Shown: positions 1 through 8,741 of the stretch, one piece after another
Layout of the letters: each line of letters opens with the position of its first letter
Position numbering within the stretch: position 1 is the first letter of the stretch
Assembly (NCBI GenBank): GCA_019113825.1
Contig: DXGR01000111.1
Span: 1 to 64,000 of the forward strand
DNA: 64,000 nucleotides
Source of the DNA: Candidatus Stackebrandtia excrementipullorum
GTDB lineage: Bacteria > Actinomycetota > Actinomycetes > Mycobacteriales > Micromonosporaceae
Reading direction: 5' to 3'
Notes under the pieces: generated by a model
Databases searched by the model: none
Told to the model about the DNA's origin: nothing
Seen by the model: only the letters and a program-made list of their open reading frames with translations
Translations under genes and position numbers: made by a program

Positions 1-50
1 CCGGCGGAAAAGAGCGAAGGCCGGGCGTTGCTCGCGCACATATTCACCCT

Positions 51-81
51 TCGGGCCACATCGGTCACCGATGTGGCCCGA
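51..81 (-). terminator. hairpin downstream of the EI24 gene
   Basis: A perfect 14-bp inverted repeat (TCGGGCCACATCGG, 3-nt loop, exact complement) lies 11 nt past the stop of the minus-strand EI24 gene. There is no T-run, which is common for actinobacterial terminators. Nothing else is identifiable in the first 90 bases. Confidence 0.6.
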
Positions 82-91
82 GACCGGTGCC

Positions 92-832
92 TTAGTTCAC
101 TTCCCCCAACACCTCACGGGCGAGGAGCGTCCCTCCCGCGACCGCAGCGGGCATGACGAGTACCGCGCCCAGCGGGATGAGGAACAGCAGGAAGATCGCC
201 ACACCGAAACCGTAGGTCGTGGAGCGACGTTTCTTGAGAAGTTTCCGGTACTCGCGATACCGGACGGCTCGCCGGTTGAACGGATAGGACATGACCTCAA
301 CCGCCAGGAACCAACCTCCGATGAAGGCCCCCAACACGATCGCGATCACGGTGCCCACGATGGGAATCAACCCGATGGCGAACAACAGGACGCCCAAGAC
401 GATCGAGGTGGCCAGGAGCCGGAGTGCATCGCCGGCGGCGTGAAGAATGCCGGTCATGACGCCGCGCTCGTCCTCTTTCACGGGGCCGTATTCGGCTTCG
501 ACACGTCGGTTGATGGCCTCGTAGAACGGGTCACCGATGGTCAGGGTGAGGCCTACGAACAGCAATGTGGAAAGCCAGCCGGACAAAACGACGGTCAGGA
601 CACCGGCCACGACCTGGAGTGACGTACGCACCGTCTCGTTCCACCCGTCGGCGAAACCCGTCAGCCACGCCGACACGTCGTCGATGTTGACGATCAGAAC
701 GACCATGGCACTTAGCAACAGAACGCTCGCGATGAGCGCCGGTATCGCACCGAGCAACATGACGGCAGGACGTTTACCCCAGAAACCGATGCCGCGGAAC
801 AGAAAGCGGACGCCGGTGAAGAATCCATTCAC
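92..832 (-). CDS. EI24 domain membrane protein (CysZ-like)
   Basis: This is a 246-aa integral membrane protein of the EI24/CysZ family. Hydrophobic stretches fall at about residues 22-49, 71-98, 133-180 and 207-235. The family motif DPFYEAINRR follows the second helix pair at 101-110. The family includes sulfate permease CysZ, but actinobacterial members of this size have no proven substrate, so no transport role is assigned. The start is GTG. It lies 9 nt behind the hydrolase gene and is probably the last gene of a DUF2516-hydrolase-EI24 operon. A hairpin follows the stop. Confidence 0.85.
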   Translation of the reverse strand: MNGFFTGVRFLFRGIGFWGKRPAVMLLGAIPALIASVLLLSAMVVLIVNIDDVSAWLTGFADGWNETVRTSLQVVAGVLTVVLSGWLSTLLFVGLTLTIGDPFYEAINRRVEAEYGPVKEDERGVMTGILHAAGDALRLLATSIVLGVLLFAIGLIPIVGTVIAIVLGAFIGGWFLAVEVMSYPFNRRAVRYREYRKLLKKRRSTTYGFGVAIFLLFLIPLGAVLVMPAAVAGGTLLAREVLGEVN

Positions 833-841
833 GTTCAGAGG

Positions 842-1591
842 TTAGCCAGGGTCGTCAAAACCTTCGCGAACGACCTCACGCAAACCCTTCCTGTCCGTCC
901 AGACGACAGCAGGGTCGTCGAACATGTGAAGTCGTGCGTTGGGCAACCGGTCCGCGAGTTCCTCGGCGATGTGGGAGGGATGCGCGAGATCGCCGTGACA
1001 TCCGATGACCAGGGTCTTTGCGGTGACCGTCGACAGGTCGTGCCCCGACTCCAGCGGCGGAGCCGACGTAAGCCGTTCTGCGACACCGTGCATCGACTCT
1101 CGGCAGATCGTCTCGGCGTGCCGACGACAGTAGGCCGTCGCGGTGGTCGTGTCGCGTACGGATGGAGGTAGTTCGTTGCGAAGCAAACGTGCCACGCCTT
1201 CGACGTCGCCGGTGCGGGACAGGCTCCCGAGGGCGGTCAGTCGGTCGGTTGCCGACAGGTCCCGCGGCTTATCGAGCAACGCGGGGAGAAAGAAAACCAC
1301 TCGATCGAAGCGGTCGGGTGCTTCGGCCAGTAGCCGGCAAAGCGCTCCGGCCCCCATGCTGGCACCGAACGCCCGGCTCGCGTCGTGTTGATCCGCGATG
1401 GAACGAAGCTGTGCGGCCAATGCCGGATACCCGAAGTCGGCAGCGGGTACGCCGTCGTGGGCAAGTGCCGTATAGAAGACGCGAGTCCCCGTGACACCGC
1501 TGCCGAACGCGCGGCTGTCGGCGGCCGTCGCGCCGTAGCCGTGAGCGAAAACCGTGACGGGCGCCCCTGTGCCCCGGACCAGTACCGTCAC
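842..1591 (-). CDS. alpha/beta-fold hydrolase
   Basis: This 249-aa protein has alpha/beta-hydrolase hallmarks. An HG oxyanion motif lies at residues 17-18, the nucleophile elbow GASMG at 76-80 (Ser78), and a likely acid after the sixth strand at Asp201. The C-terminal part lacks the usual loop with a catalytic His. His222 and the histidines at 204 and 207 are the only nearby candidates, so activity needs proof. The GTG start overlaps the DUF2516 stop by 4 nt (GTGA), which indicates translational coupling. No cofactor or substrate can be read from the sequence. Confidence 0.85.
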   Translation of the reverse strand: MTVLVRGTGAPVTVFAHGYGATAADSRAFGSGVTGTRVFYTALAHDGVPAADFGYPALAAQLRSIADQHDASRAFGASMGAGALCRLLAEAPDRFDRVVFFLPALLDKPRDLSATDRLTALGSLSRTGDVEGVARLLRNELPPSVRDTTTATAYCRRHAETICRESMHGVAERLTSAPPLESGHDLSTVTAKTLVIGCHGDLAHPSHIAEELADRLPNARLHMFDDPAVVWTDRKGLREVVREGFDDPG

Positions 1592-1887
1592 CAGGGGTTG
1601 GATCCGCCGTCACGGATGGTGGGGCGGATGTCCAGCAGGTACACCAACGCCGCAATGAGGCCGATGATGCCGAAAATCCCCAGGCCGCCACCGCCGAACC
1701 CCAGGGCGGTCAACAGCAGCGTTCCGGCCAGGATCGCCAGCCACACTCCTTTGCTGAGGGGACCGGCCATGGTGAACGAGTCGGGACGCTGCAGCGCACA
1801 GTGCGCAAGGGCCACGACCGAGAGCAGGCCCGTGCAGGCCAGCAGAACGATCATGGAGTAGTACTCGATGCTCAGCGCCCAGTTCAT
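1588..1887 (-). CDS. DUF2516 family membrane protein
   Basis: This is a 99-aa protein that is almost entirely hydrophobic. Segments lie at about residues 8-30 and 45-85, with a glycine-rich turn (GFGGGGLG) between the last two helices. It ends with an arginine-rich cytoplasmic tail. The pattern matches the small actinobacterial DUF2516 family, whose function is unknown. It is the first gene of the operon and is translationally coupled to the hydrolase through a GTGA overlap. Confidence 0.8.
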   Translation of the reverse strand: MNWALSIEYYSMIVLLACTGLLSVVALAHCALQRPDSFTMAGPLSKGVWLAILAGTLLLTALGFGGGGLGIFGIIGLIAALVYLLDIRPTIRDGGSNPW

Positions 1888-1932
1888 TCCCCAAGCCTAA
1901 TCAGTGTGTCGCCGGTTCGCATATCGGTGTGC

Positions 1933-2781
1933 CTATCCGAATGCACCGCCGCGTCGTTTCAGCAAGGCGTAGAGGCTTTGCTGAATGTTCTCCTTGACCC
2001 GGTCGGCGAGGTTGAAGACCTCCATGGGGTCGTCGGCGGATTCCGCCATTCCGGTTGTCGAGATGGGTTCGCCGAACTGGATCATCCATTTGCTGGGCAG
2101 CGGGATGGCGCCCAACGGCCCCAGTGCGGGGAACGTGGGTGTGATCGGGAAGTAGGGCAGACCGAACAGTCGCGCCAGCACCGGGATTTCGCCCAGGATG
2201 GGGTACGTCTCCTCGGCGCCGACTATCGAGACGGGAATGATCGGGGTCTCGGTCGCCAACGCCGTGGCGACGAACCCGCCGCGTCCGAACCGTTTCAGTT
2301 TGTACCGTTCCCACACCGGTTTGCCGGTGCCCTTCACGCCCTCGGGAAAGACCCCGAGAATTTCGCCGGCGCGAAGCAGTCGTTCGGCATCGGGATTGGA
2401 CGCCAACGTGGCGCCCGTCTTCCGTGCGTACTCGCCCAGTAGCGGAGCCTTGAACACGAAGTCGGCGGCAAGGAGCCGCAGATGCCGTTGGGCCGGGTGT
2501 TCGTCGAACAACGCGAGCTGGAGCATCATCGCGTCGAGGGCGATCGTCCCGGAATGGTTGCCGACCAGGAGCGCTGCACCGTCGTCGGGCACGTGTTCGA
2601 TCCCCAGCACCTCGACGCGGAACCATTTCCGATACAGCGGGCGCAGTGCGGGGAGCGTGAACTTCTCGGTCAACTCCGTGTCGAATCCGAACTCGTCGAC
2701 CTCGTAGTCGCCGGCGAGTCTTCGGGAAAACAGGTCGTACAGTTCGTCCAGTTTGTGGGCGACGCGATCGTTATCGCTCAC
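1933..2781 (-). CDS. PlsC-type lysophospholipid acyltransferase
   Basis: This 282-aa protein belongs to the glycerolipid acyltransferase family, which transfers acyl chains to a lysophospholipid or related acceptor at the membrane. The catalytic motif is NH(S)GTIALD at residues 75-83. It is longer than the canonical HX4D but typical of the Rv0502-like actinobacterial branch. The acceptor-binding motif FPEG is at 145-148. The GTG start overlaps the upstream epimerase by 11 nt. Together with the epimerase, 33-aa protein and HTH gene it repeats the mycobacterial Rv0500A-Rv0502 order. The exact acceptor is unknown. Confidence 0.88.
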   Translation of the reverse strand: MSDNDRVAHKLDELYDLFSRRLAGDYEVDEFGFDTELTEKFTLPALRPLYRKWFRVEVLGIEHVPDDGAALLVGNHSGTIALDAMMLQLALFDEHPAQRHLRLLAADFVFKAPLLGEYARKTGATLASNPDAERLLRAGEILGVFPEGVKGTGKPVWERYKLKRFGRGGFVATALATETPIIPVSIVGAEETYPILGEIPVLARLFGLPYFPITPTFPALGPLGAIPLPSKWMIQFGEPISTTGMAESADDPMEVFNLADRVKENIQQSLYALLKRRGGAFG

Positions 2782-3841
2782 TCTCGGGTCCCTTCCTGCC
2801 GATCACGTCGCGTATCTGGTCGAAGAAGGACGGCCCGTCACCGGTGGTTTCGGGGTCGCCCAGCACCGACATGAGCGCGTGACCGGCGACGAAGTCGGCA
2901 AACGCATCGGCGGTGGGGCGAGGAGTGACACCGAAGTATTCGGTGAGTTTGGTGACGTCGACGACACGGCCGAACCGGAGAAAGTCCAGCTGGTCAAGGG
3001 AGAAATCGACGATGTTGCGGCCCCGTGCGGCGGCCGCTACGGCCCGCAGCATGGCCTCGGGCGTCGGTGCCGCCACGCGTCCGGCACGCCGGATCGCCTG
3101 GGACAGGAGAAGCACGCCGGGCCCCGCGACGTTGAACACCTCGGGTCGACCGGATGGACCGGTACGACGATCGAGGGTCACCTCGTGGAGTACGTCGAGG
3201 GCGTCCTCGATGTGGAGGAACTGCACGCGAGGGTCGAACCCCATCACGGTGGGGACGACGGGCAGCGAGAAATACCGGGTGAGCGACGTGTCCGACGTGG
3301 GACCCAACAGCGGCGCCAACCGCAGCACCGCAACCGTGACGTCGGGGCGGCGGCGTGCGAAACCGCGGGTGTAAGCCTCGACGTCGGCGACGTCGGAGGC
3401 GAAGTCGCCGCGGGGAGCGGCGCGAAGTTCGGTGTCTTCGGTGAAGATCGCGGGGTCGCGAGCCGAAGCGCCGTAGGCGGCGACGGACGATTTCACGACA
3501 AGCCGCTGCACGGCCGGGCTGCGCTGACACGCGGCCAGTAGGTGCATGGTCCCGATGACGTTGGATTCTTTTTGTGCGCTACGCCCCCCGGAGCGAACCG
3601 CCGACGCCGCCACGGCGGCGTGAACGACGGTGTCGACTTTGGAGCGGTGCAGTATGCGGCTGAGTGTGCCGTTGTGTAGCGCCCCGGTTTCCACGCCGAT
3701 GACGTCGGCCACGGTGTCGTCACCGGTGAGCATCTCGATGAGACGACCACCGAGGTAGCGATCGGCTCCGGTGACCATGACCGTGGTCTTCTGGCCCGGG
3801 ACCCGCTCGCCTGCGGTGTGTGCCGCCTGTTGATCGTGCAT
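2771..3841 (-). CDS. NAD(P)-dependent epimerase/dehydratase (extended SDR)
   Basis: This 356-aa extended short-chain dehydrogenase has its Rossmann motif at about 24-32 (TGADRYLGG). The middle glycine of TGxxGxxG is replaced by Arg. The catalytic tyrosine lies in a SVAAYGAS context, with no clear YxxxK. It corresponds to mycobacterial Rv0501 (annotated galE2), but the altered motifs make true UDP-galactose epimerase activity doubtful. It overlaps the acyltransferase, so the pair may serve one lipid or envelope step. Confidence 0.82.
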   Translation of the reverse strand: MHDQQAAHTAGERVPGQKTTVMVTGADRYLGGRLIEMLTGDDTVADVIGVETGALHNGTLSRILHRSKVDTVVHAAVAASAVRSGGRSAQKESNVIGTMHLLAACQRSPAVQRLVVKSSVAAYGASARDPAIFTEDTELRAAPRGDFASDVADVEAYTRGFARRRPDVTVAVLRLAPLLGPTSDTSLTRYFSLPVVPTVMGFDPRVQFLHIEDALDVLHEVTLDRRTGPSGRPEVFNVAGPGVLLLSQAIRRAGRVAAPTPEAMLRAVAAAARGRNIVDFSLDQLDFLRFGRVVDVTKLTEYFGVTPRPTADAFADFVAGHALMSVLGDPETTGDGPSFFDQIRDVIGRKGPESER

Positions 3842-3902
3842 CAGCGAGGCCTCTCACTGGTGGCTGCCCCGTGGACCGGGGAGCGGCATCGGCCGTGTGC
3901 GT

Positions 3903-4004
3903 TTACTTGCCTTGGCGGCGACGTTGAACGCGGGTACGGCGCAGCATCTTGCGGTGCTTCTTTTTCGCCATGCGCTTGCGCCGCTTCTTGACGACCGAAC
4001 CCAT
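3903..4004 (-). CDS. 33-aa basic protein, AURKAIP1/COX24 domain
   Basis: This is a 33-codon gene starting [12 protein letters not shown] and ending RRRQGK. More than half the residues are Lys or Arg. It matches the tiny AURKAIP1/COX24-domain protein found in actinobacteria beside the galE2/PlsC genes (Rv0500B-like). The eukaryotic namesake is a mitoribosomal protein, so a ribosome-associated role is likely by family but not shown here. It lies between the HTH gene and the epimerase, behind a strong hairpin, and so probably has its own promoter. Confidence 0.85.
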   Translation of the reverse strand: MGSVVKKRRKRMAKKKHRKMLRRTRVQRRRQGK

Positions 4005-4102
4005 AGATGTTCCTCGCAGTGCTAGTCAGGAGTTGGTGAGTATCAGGCTAGCGTGACGACGTCGAGGTGAAACGACGAGGTCTCCTTACGCTCTGATACG
4101 AC

Positions 4103-4140
4103 GGTTACGACGACGGGTCACACGACCCGTCGTCGTAACC
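4103..4140 (-). terminator. hairpin downstream of HTH gene
   Basis: This is a perfect 17-bp inverted repeat with arms at 4103-4119 and 4124-4140 and a 4-nt loop (ACAC). It starts 19 nt after the stop of the HTH gene and separates it from the 33-aa gene. No T-run follows. Confidence 0.7.
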
Positions 4141-4158
4141 TGCTTCAGGTCGATGATC

Positions 4159-4359
4159 CTACGCCTGGTCCTTGAAGGTCGCCGCCAGGTAGTCCTGTAC
4201 GGCGTTCTCCGGTACCCGAAATGACCTACCCACCCTGACCGCGGCGAGGTCACCGGCGTGAACGAGCCGGTAAACCGTCATTTTGGAAACCCGCATAAGG
4301 GATGCCACCTCGGCAACGGTCAAGAACTTGACCTCTTCGAGAAGACTGCGTGAACCCAT
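4159..4359 (-). CDS. excisionase-family helix-turn-helix protein
   Basis: This is a 66-aa DNA-binding protein. A MerR/excisionase-type winged helix-turn-helix covers most of it (FLTVAEVASLMRVSKMTVYR, then a basic wing with VGRSFRVPE). The start at 4359 (MGSRSLLEE) was chosen because GGGAG lies about 7 nt upstream. The longer in-frame start at 4473 has no ribosome-binding site and adds an atypical tail. It matches the small regulator (Rv0500A-like) that precedes the COX24/galE2/PlsC block in other actinobacteria. Its targets are unknown. Confidence 0.88.
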   Translation of the reverse strand: MGSRSLLEEVKFLTVAEVASLMRVSKMTVYRLVHAGDLAAVRVGRSFRVPENAVQDYLAATFKDQA

Positions 4360-4566
4360 GACTTCTCCCACCATGTTTGTACGCCGACCAGTCAGGATTC
4401 CCCGCCTGGCCTCGACACACCCCGATGGTGCATCGAATACCAACAGTAATGTGGTAATGCGCAAGTTGGCCATGGTTCGGTGTGTTGTGCCTGTTGCCGG
4501 AGGGTGTGCGTTATCCTGCCAGGCTCACCGGGCTCCGAAAAGTGTGACCAAGGTCGCACCTTCCGG

Positions 4567-6270
4567 TCAGTCGGTGATCGACTTGATAAAGGTCGCGCAC
4601 TCGTCCACCAGGTCGTCGTAGGGCACGCCGTAAACGGCTTGGGTGGCCTCGTCCGGGTTGTCGCCGTTGCGGGCGACTCGTTCGAACAGGTCCATGAACT
4701 GGTCCTTGCCGTACTCGTTGAAGAGGTAGTACACCGCATACATGGCCAGGCCGTACTTGGCGGAACCGGTCAGGCCGTCGTCGGTGTTGTACACCGGCTC
4801 CAGATCGCCGTCCCACAGGTCCTCGTCGATATAGGCCTGTACGTCGCGTTGACGCAGGTAGGTGTCGAGGTCGACGCTCGGGTCGTGGTCGATGACCTCG
4901 GCGATGCCCTCGACCATCCACCAGTCCTCCGGCTGCGAGGTGTTGGTCGGACTGTGGTTCAGGGTGGCCACGTGCCCCAGTTCGTGACGCATGGTCGAGT
5001 TGAAGTCGTCGGTGTCGATCACACGGTCGATGTGCATGACCACCTCGTAGGCACCCGACGCGAGTCGGCCCTGCTCGTCGAGGTAGGGCACCGGCATGGC
5101 GAAGCCGACGACGTTGTCCATGTTCGCGCCTTCGAGACCGTACCAGCGGCTGAACTCGGCGTTGCCGGCCAGATACACCAGATACTTCTCGACCTCGCCG
5201 TACACGGCGTACTGGTCGGCGTTGACGGCGGCGTTTTCGGCGCTGGCGAGCGCGTCGTCAAGCTGATGTGCGTAGTGGGACGGGGCGGCGACGATCACCT
5301 TGTCGCCGCTGACGGCCTCGATCTCCTCGACTTCCCACGGTCGTGGGCCGGTCTCGTCGGAGTCTTCGACCTCGGAGATGTAGAAGCCGTCGCGATCGTC
5401 GTTCCAGACGGTGTCGAACACGATCGCCGCGTCGGAGCACTCCTCGCCGATCACGCCACCGAAGCAGTAACTGACGCCGAGTCGGAACGCGAATTGTGTG
5501 TCCGACAGCTGCGACACCGTGCCCTGGATCATGTACTCGTACTTCGAGACCTCCAGGTTGCGCAGGCTCGTGAACTGCTTCTGCATGTCGGGGTGGAGGC
5601 TGGGGGCGAAGACGTCCAACCAGCCCTGTTCGTCACCGGCCAGCAGCGCGTCGGAATGGTCGTCCAGTTCCACCTGTGCGACGGCGGTGAGGTAGTCGAG
5701 CCTGACCTTCGGGTCGTCGCCGTCGGTGGGGCTGGGGATGGCGGCCGGCTGCATGGTGCCGCCGGCTCCGCCGGTGATGGTGAAACCAAGCGCGATCGCG
5801 CCGATTCCCACGATGAGGCTGAACACGATGCAGAACACGGCCACGGACCGTCCACGCCGACCGGGAGTCGGAGGCGGGGGCGGAAAACCGGGTGCGCCGA
5901 AGCCCGGTTGCATACCGGGTATGCCTACGGCGGGTGGGCCGTAACTCGAAGGCGAGGCCCCGGGGGGCTGGCCATAACCGGGCGGTGTGCCGGGGATCGT
6001 GCTCGGTGGTGGCCCGGGAGGGCGCATTGTGAGGGGCGCCTGTTGGGGCGCGGAGGCCGACTGGTGCGGGATGTCGTCGACGGGCACGGTGTTGCCGTGC
6101 CCGAGTGGGGTCAAAGCGCCGCTCGGCGCGGGGGTCCCCCCGACCTGGTCCTGCCATTGTGGAATACCTGGCGTCGAGGGCGCCCGTTGTTGGGGTGGGG
6201 CCCATGGTGAGTCGTCACCATGGGCGGGGTTTGTTCCGCTCCCGCCATCGGATGGCACACCGTAAGTCAC
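4567..6270 (-). CDS. membrane-anchored zinc metallopeptidase with Pro-rich cytoplasmic region
   Basis: This protein has about 567 aa. Residues 1-140 are rich in Pro, Gly and Ala and probably cytoplasmic. One transmembrane helix lies at about 142-165, followed by an extracytoplasmic region. HELGH sits near 428-432, with a downstream EGIAE about 20 residues later, the gluzincin arrangement of two His plus Glu. The fold context resembles peptidase-MA-like proteins. The start is uncertain: GTG at 6270 gives a short N-terminus, and an in-frame codon at 6300 also exists. It is divergent from the Scr1-like regulator gene. Substrate unknown. Confidence 0.78.
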   Translation of the reverse strand: MTYGVPSDGGSGTNPAHGDDSPWAPPQQRAPSTPGIPQWQDQVGGTPAPSGALTPLGHGNTVPVDDIPHQSASAPQQAPLTMRPPGPPPSTIPGTPPGYGQPPGASPSSYGPPAVGIPGMQPGFGAPGFPPPPPTPGRRGRSVAVFCIVFSLIVGIGAIALGFTITGGAGGTMQPAAIPSPTDGDDPKVRLDYLTAVAQVELDDHSDALLAGDEQGWLDVFAPSLHPDMQKQFTSLRNLEVSKYEYMIQGTVSQLSDTQFAFRLGVSYCFGGVIGEECSDAAIVFDTVWNDDRDGFYISEVEDSDETGPRPWEVEEIEAVSGDKVIVAAPSHYAHQLDDALASAENAAVNADQYAVYGEVEKYLVYLAGNAEFSRWYGLEGANMDNVVGFAMPVPYLDEQGRLASGAYEVVMHIDRVIDTDDFNSTMRHELGHVATLNHSPTNTSQPEDWWMVEGIAEVIDHDPSVDLDTYLRQRDVQAYIDEDLWDGDLEPVYNTDDGLTGSAKYGLAMYAVYYLFNEYGKDQFMDLFERVARNGDNPDEATQAVYGVPYDDLVDECATFIKSITD

Positions 6271-6460
6271 TGCAACACAGTATGGCGGCCTTGCCAACAC
6301 CTGCCAGACGGTCTTATTGCGATTGAATAACGATCCCGATTTCGGAACAATCCTCCCAAATGTCCGTCGATGGGGCTTTGTGTCGCGTTACCTAACCGCT
6401 ACAGCTTCGTTGGGCAGCCGTAGACACCAGCACTTCGCGAATTGGCGAAAGGCCGCCCAC

Positions 6461-7333
6461 ATGTCCGACCCCGGATCCGAACCCCGTGACAGTCCGTCCC
6501 TACACCGCCGTCGGCTCGGCGTGGTCCTGCGACGCTTCCGGGAACGCTCGCTGATATCGCGCGAAGTCGCCGGCCAGGAACTGGACTGTTCCGAATCGAA
6601 GATCTCACGCATCGAGAACGGTGACGTCCGTGTGCATCAGCGTGATTTGTACGCGCTGCTCGACCTCTACAGCATCGATGACACCGGAGTGCGCGCCGAT
6701 CTACGCGAAATGGCTGCTCGAGGCGGTAAGCGCGGTGGGTGGTGGACGAAGTACAACAACGAGGTCACCGGAAGTTTTCGCCGGTTCATGGAATTGGAGA
6801 CGGTGGCCACGGCGATCCGACGGGTCTCGGTTACGGCCGTCCCCGGAATCCTTCAGACGCAGGACTATGCCCGTCAGGTGATCGCCGCGACCGCTCCCCA
6901 TTACACGGACGAGGTGATCGCTCGTCAGTTGTCGCTACGAGCCGAACGGCAGAAACGCCTCACCGAGCCCGATCCTCCCGACAACTGGATCGTCCTTGAC
7001 GAGGCGGTGCTGCGACGTGCCGTCGGTGGCCGCCGCGTCATGGTCGGTCAACTGTGCAGGCTGTTGGAGGCGGCAGAACAACCCGGTGTTCGTATGCAGC
7101 TGTTGCCGTTCGACGCCGGTGCACACCAGGCAATGCCGGGGTCGTTCGCCATCATGCGTTTCCTGCCACCGGATCCCGACGTTGTATACAGCGAGGGCTT
7201 CACCGGTGAGGTGACGTTGGACGACCCGGCAGAGCTGCGGTCGTGCTCCCTCGTCTTCGATCGTCTGGCGGGTGAGGCGCTCGACCCGGAAAGGACGAAA
7301 CGCTTCATCCGACGGGTGATCGATGAATATTGA
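6461..7333 (+). CDS. Scr1/DUF5753 family helix-turn-helix regulator
   Basis: This 290-aa protein has an N-terminal XRE-type HTH at about residues 12-70, with the typical SKISRIENG recognition motif. The DUF5753 domain fills the rest (VPGILQTQDYAR near 125, and the C-terminal YSEG..GEVTLDD region). The ATG at 6461 has AAAGG upstream. The longer frame from 6317 is untranslated leader. It is followed 18 nt later by a DUF397 gene. Such pairs are abundant in Streptomyces and relatives, act in developmental control, and resemble toxin-antitoxin pairs. Confidence 0.9.
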   Translation: MSDPGSEPRDSPSLHRRRLGVVLRRFRERSLISREVAGQELDCSESKISRIENGDVRVHQRDLYALLDLYSIDDTGVRADLREMAARGGKRGGWWTKYNNEVTGSFRRFMELETVATAIRRVSVTAVPGILQTQDYARQVIAATAPHYTDEVIARQLSLRAERQKRLTEPDPPDNWIVLDEAVLRRAVGGRRVMVGQLCRLLEAAEQPGVRMQLLPFDAGAHQAMPGSFAIMRFLPPDPDVVYSEGFTGEVTLDDPAELRSCSLVFDRLAGEALDPERTKRFIRRVIDEY

Positions 7334-7351
7334 TCCAACCGAGGAGGGGTT

Positions 7352-7561
7352 ATGCGCAAGCATGAACACACACCAGTGGTGTGGCGCAAAAGCAGTAGGA
7401 GTTTCGCCGGCAACGAGTGCGTCGAAGTTGCGTTGGCGGGGGACGGCCGAGTGTGGGTGCGCGATTCCAAACTGGAAGCCGAAGCTCCCGTAATGAGTAG
7501 CACACTCCACGCATGGCGTGACCTGATCGCGGAGGTCAAGAGTCAGCGGTTCGACCACTGA
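7352..7561 (+). CDS. DUF397 protein, partner of the Scr1-like regulator
   Basis: This is a 69-aa protein with the DUF397 signature W-R-KSS-S at residues 11-16, CVEVA at 23-27 and VRDSK at 36-40. A strong GAGGAGG precedes the ATG. DUF397 proteins are usually encoded next to a DUF5753 regulator, as here, and are thought to bind or antagonise it. The pair is self-contained and its regulon is not visible. Confidence 0.92.
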   Translation: MRKHEHTPVVWRKSSRSFAGNECVEVALAGDGRVWVRDSKLEAEAPVMSSTLHAWRDLIAEVKSQRFDH

Positions 7562-7626
7562 TGTGACCGCCCCGCTGGACACTGATAAGCCTGCACCCGG
7601 CGGCGGTTCGGGTCCAGCCCGAAACC

Positions 7627-8547
7627 CTACTTCCGACCCCGCAACGAACGCGCAAAGAACGCCACATTGGCCGGACGTTCCGCCAGGCGCCGCATCAGAT
7701 AGCCGTACCACTGATCGCCGTACGGTATATAGACCCGAACCTGATATCCCTCGGCCGCAAGCCGCAGCTGTTCATCGGGGCGGATGCCGTGAAGCATCTG
7801 GAACTCGAACGAGTGAGGTCCACGATCGAACCACTTCGCACGGTCGATACCGATCTCGACCAGCCGAGGATCGTGTGTGGCGAGCATCGGATAACCGTCA
7901 CCACGCATCAACGCGTTGAGACACCGCACGTAGGAGCGGTCGATGTCGAGGCGATTCTGGTACGCCACCGACTCAGGTTCCGCATAAGCCCCCTTGCACA
8001 ACCTCACACGTGAACCCTTGCCCGACAGTTCTTTACAGTCGGCCTCGGTACGTCGCAGATAGGACTGCAACACCGCACCCGTGGACGGGTACTTCTGTCG
8101 GAGTCCCTGTATGGCGTCCAAGGTGATGTCGGTGACCGTGTGGTCTTCCATGTCGATCGTGACCGACGTACCGACGGCGTCGGCCGCAGCACAGATCTCG
8201 GTGGCCATGCTCGTCGACATCGACTCGTCGAATCGTTGACCGAGCGCCGACAGCTTGACGCTGACCTCCGATGCCGAGGCAAGGCCTTCGTCACCCAGCG
8301 CCCGTAGCAGACGCAGGTACTCGTCGCGCGTGTCTTCGGCCTGAGTGGGGGTCAGTGTGTCCTCCCCCAGATAGTCCAGACTGACTTTGAGGCCCTGATC
8401 GACAAGCTCACGGCTGGTGCGCAGTGCGTCTTCGGTACTGGTCCCGGCGACGTACCTCGACACGATCTGGCGGCTGACCGGTGCAGTGGCCACCACCTTC
8501 TCCATGCGGGCAGACCGGGCAGCGGCGAGGATCATTGATCGCAGCAT
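7627..8547 (-). CDS. proline dehydrogenase
   Basis: This is a 306-aa FAD enzyme that oxidises proline to pyrroline-5-carboxylate. Conserved PRODH motifs are visible: IDMEDHT, LQSYLRRTEADC, RLCKGAYAEP, FEFQMLHGIR and the C-terminal signature YLMRRLAERPANV, which contacts proline. The start at ATG 8547 was preferred. A TACTCT hexamer lies about 7 nt upstream, suggesting a leaderless transcript, whereas the longer frame to 8706 adds unrelated sequence. No pyrroline-5-carboxylate dehydrogenase gene is adjacent, unlike many actinobacteria where the two are neighbours. Confidence 0.92.
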   Translation of the reverse strand: MLRSMILAAARSARMEKVVATAPVSRQIVSRYVAGTSTEDALRTSRELVDQGLKVSLDYLGEDTLTPTQAEDTRDEYLRLLRALGDEGLASASEVSVKLSALGQRFDESMSTSMATEICAAADAVGTSVTIDMEDHTVTDITLDAIQGLRQKYPSTGAVLQSYLRRTEADCKELSGKGSRVRLCKGAYAEPESVAYQNRLDIDRSYVRCLNALMRGDGYPMLATHDPRLVEIGIDRAKWFDRGPHSFEFQMLHGIRPDEQLRLAAEGYQVRVYIPYGDQWYGYLMRRLAERPANVAFFARSLRGRK

Positions 8548-8741
8548 GGTCCGAGAGTATCGGCCCCGCAGGCCAGGTGGTTGTCCGGGCGCGCCACACC
8601 CGGACGGTTGGGACCGAACAGGCGGCATCACTCGGCCGTTTCGGCGGGTAAAACGTTGGTCAACCGCTTGCCACGGCCGTTCTCGAACCCCGGGGTGCGG
8701 TACCACTGGTGACTTTCGCGCTTGTTGTCTACCGTGGGTGT

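Noticed and set aside
4480..6210. 576-aa plus-strand ORF
   Set aside because: It is the antisense shadow of the metallopeptidase gene. Its composition shows no domain, while the minus frame has a helix and HELGH.
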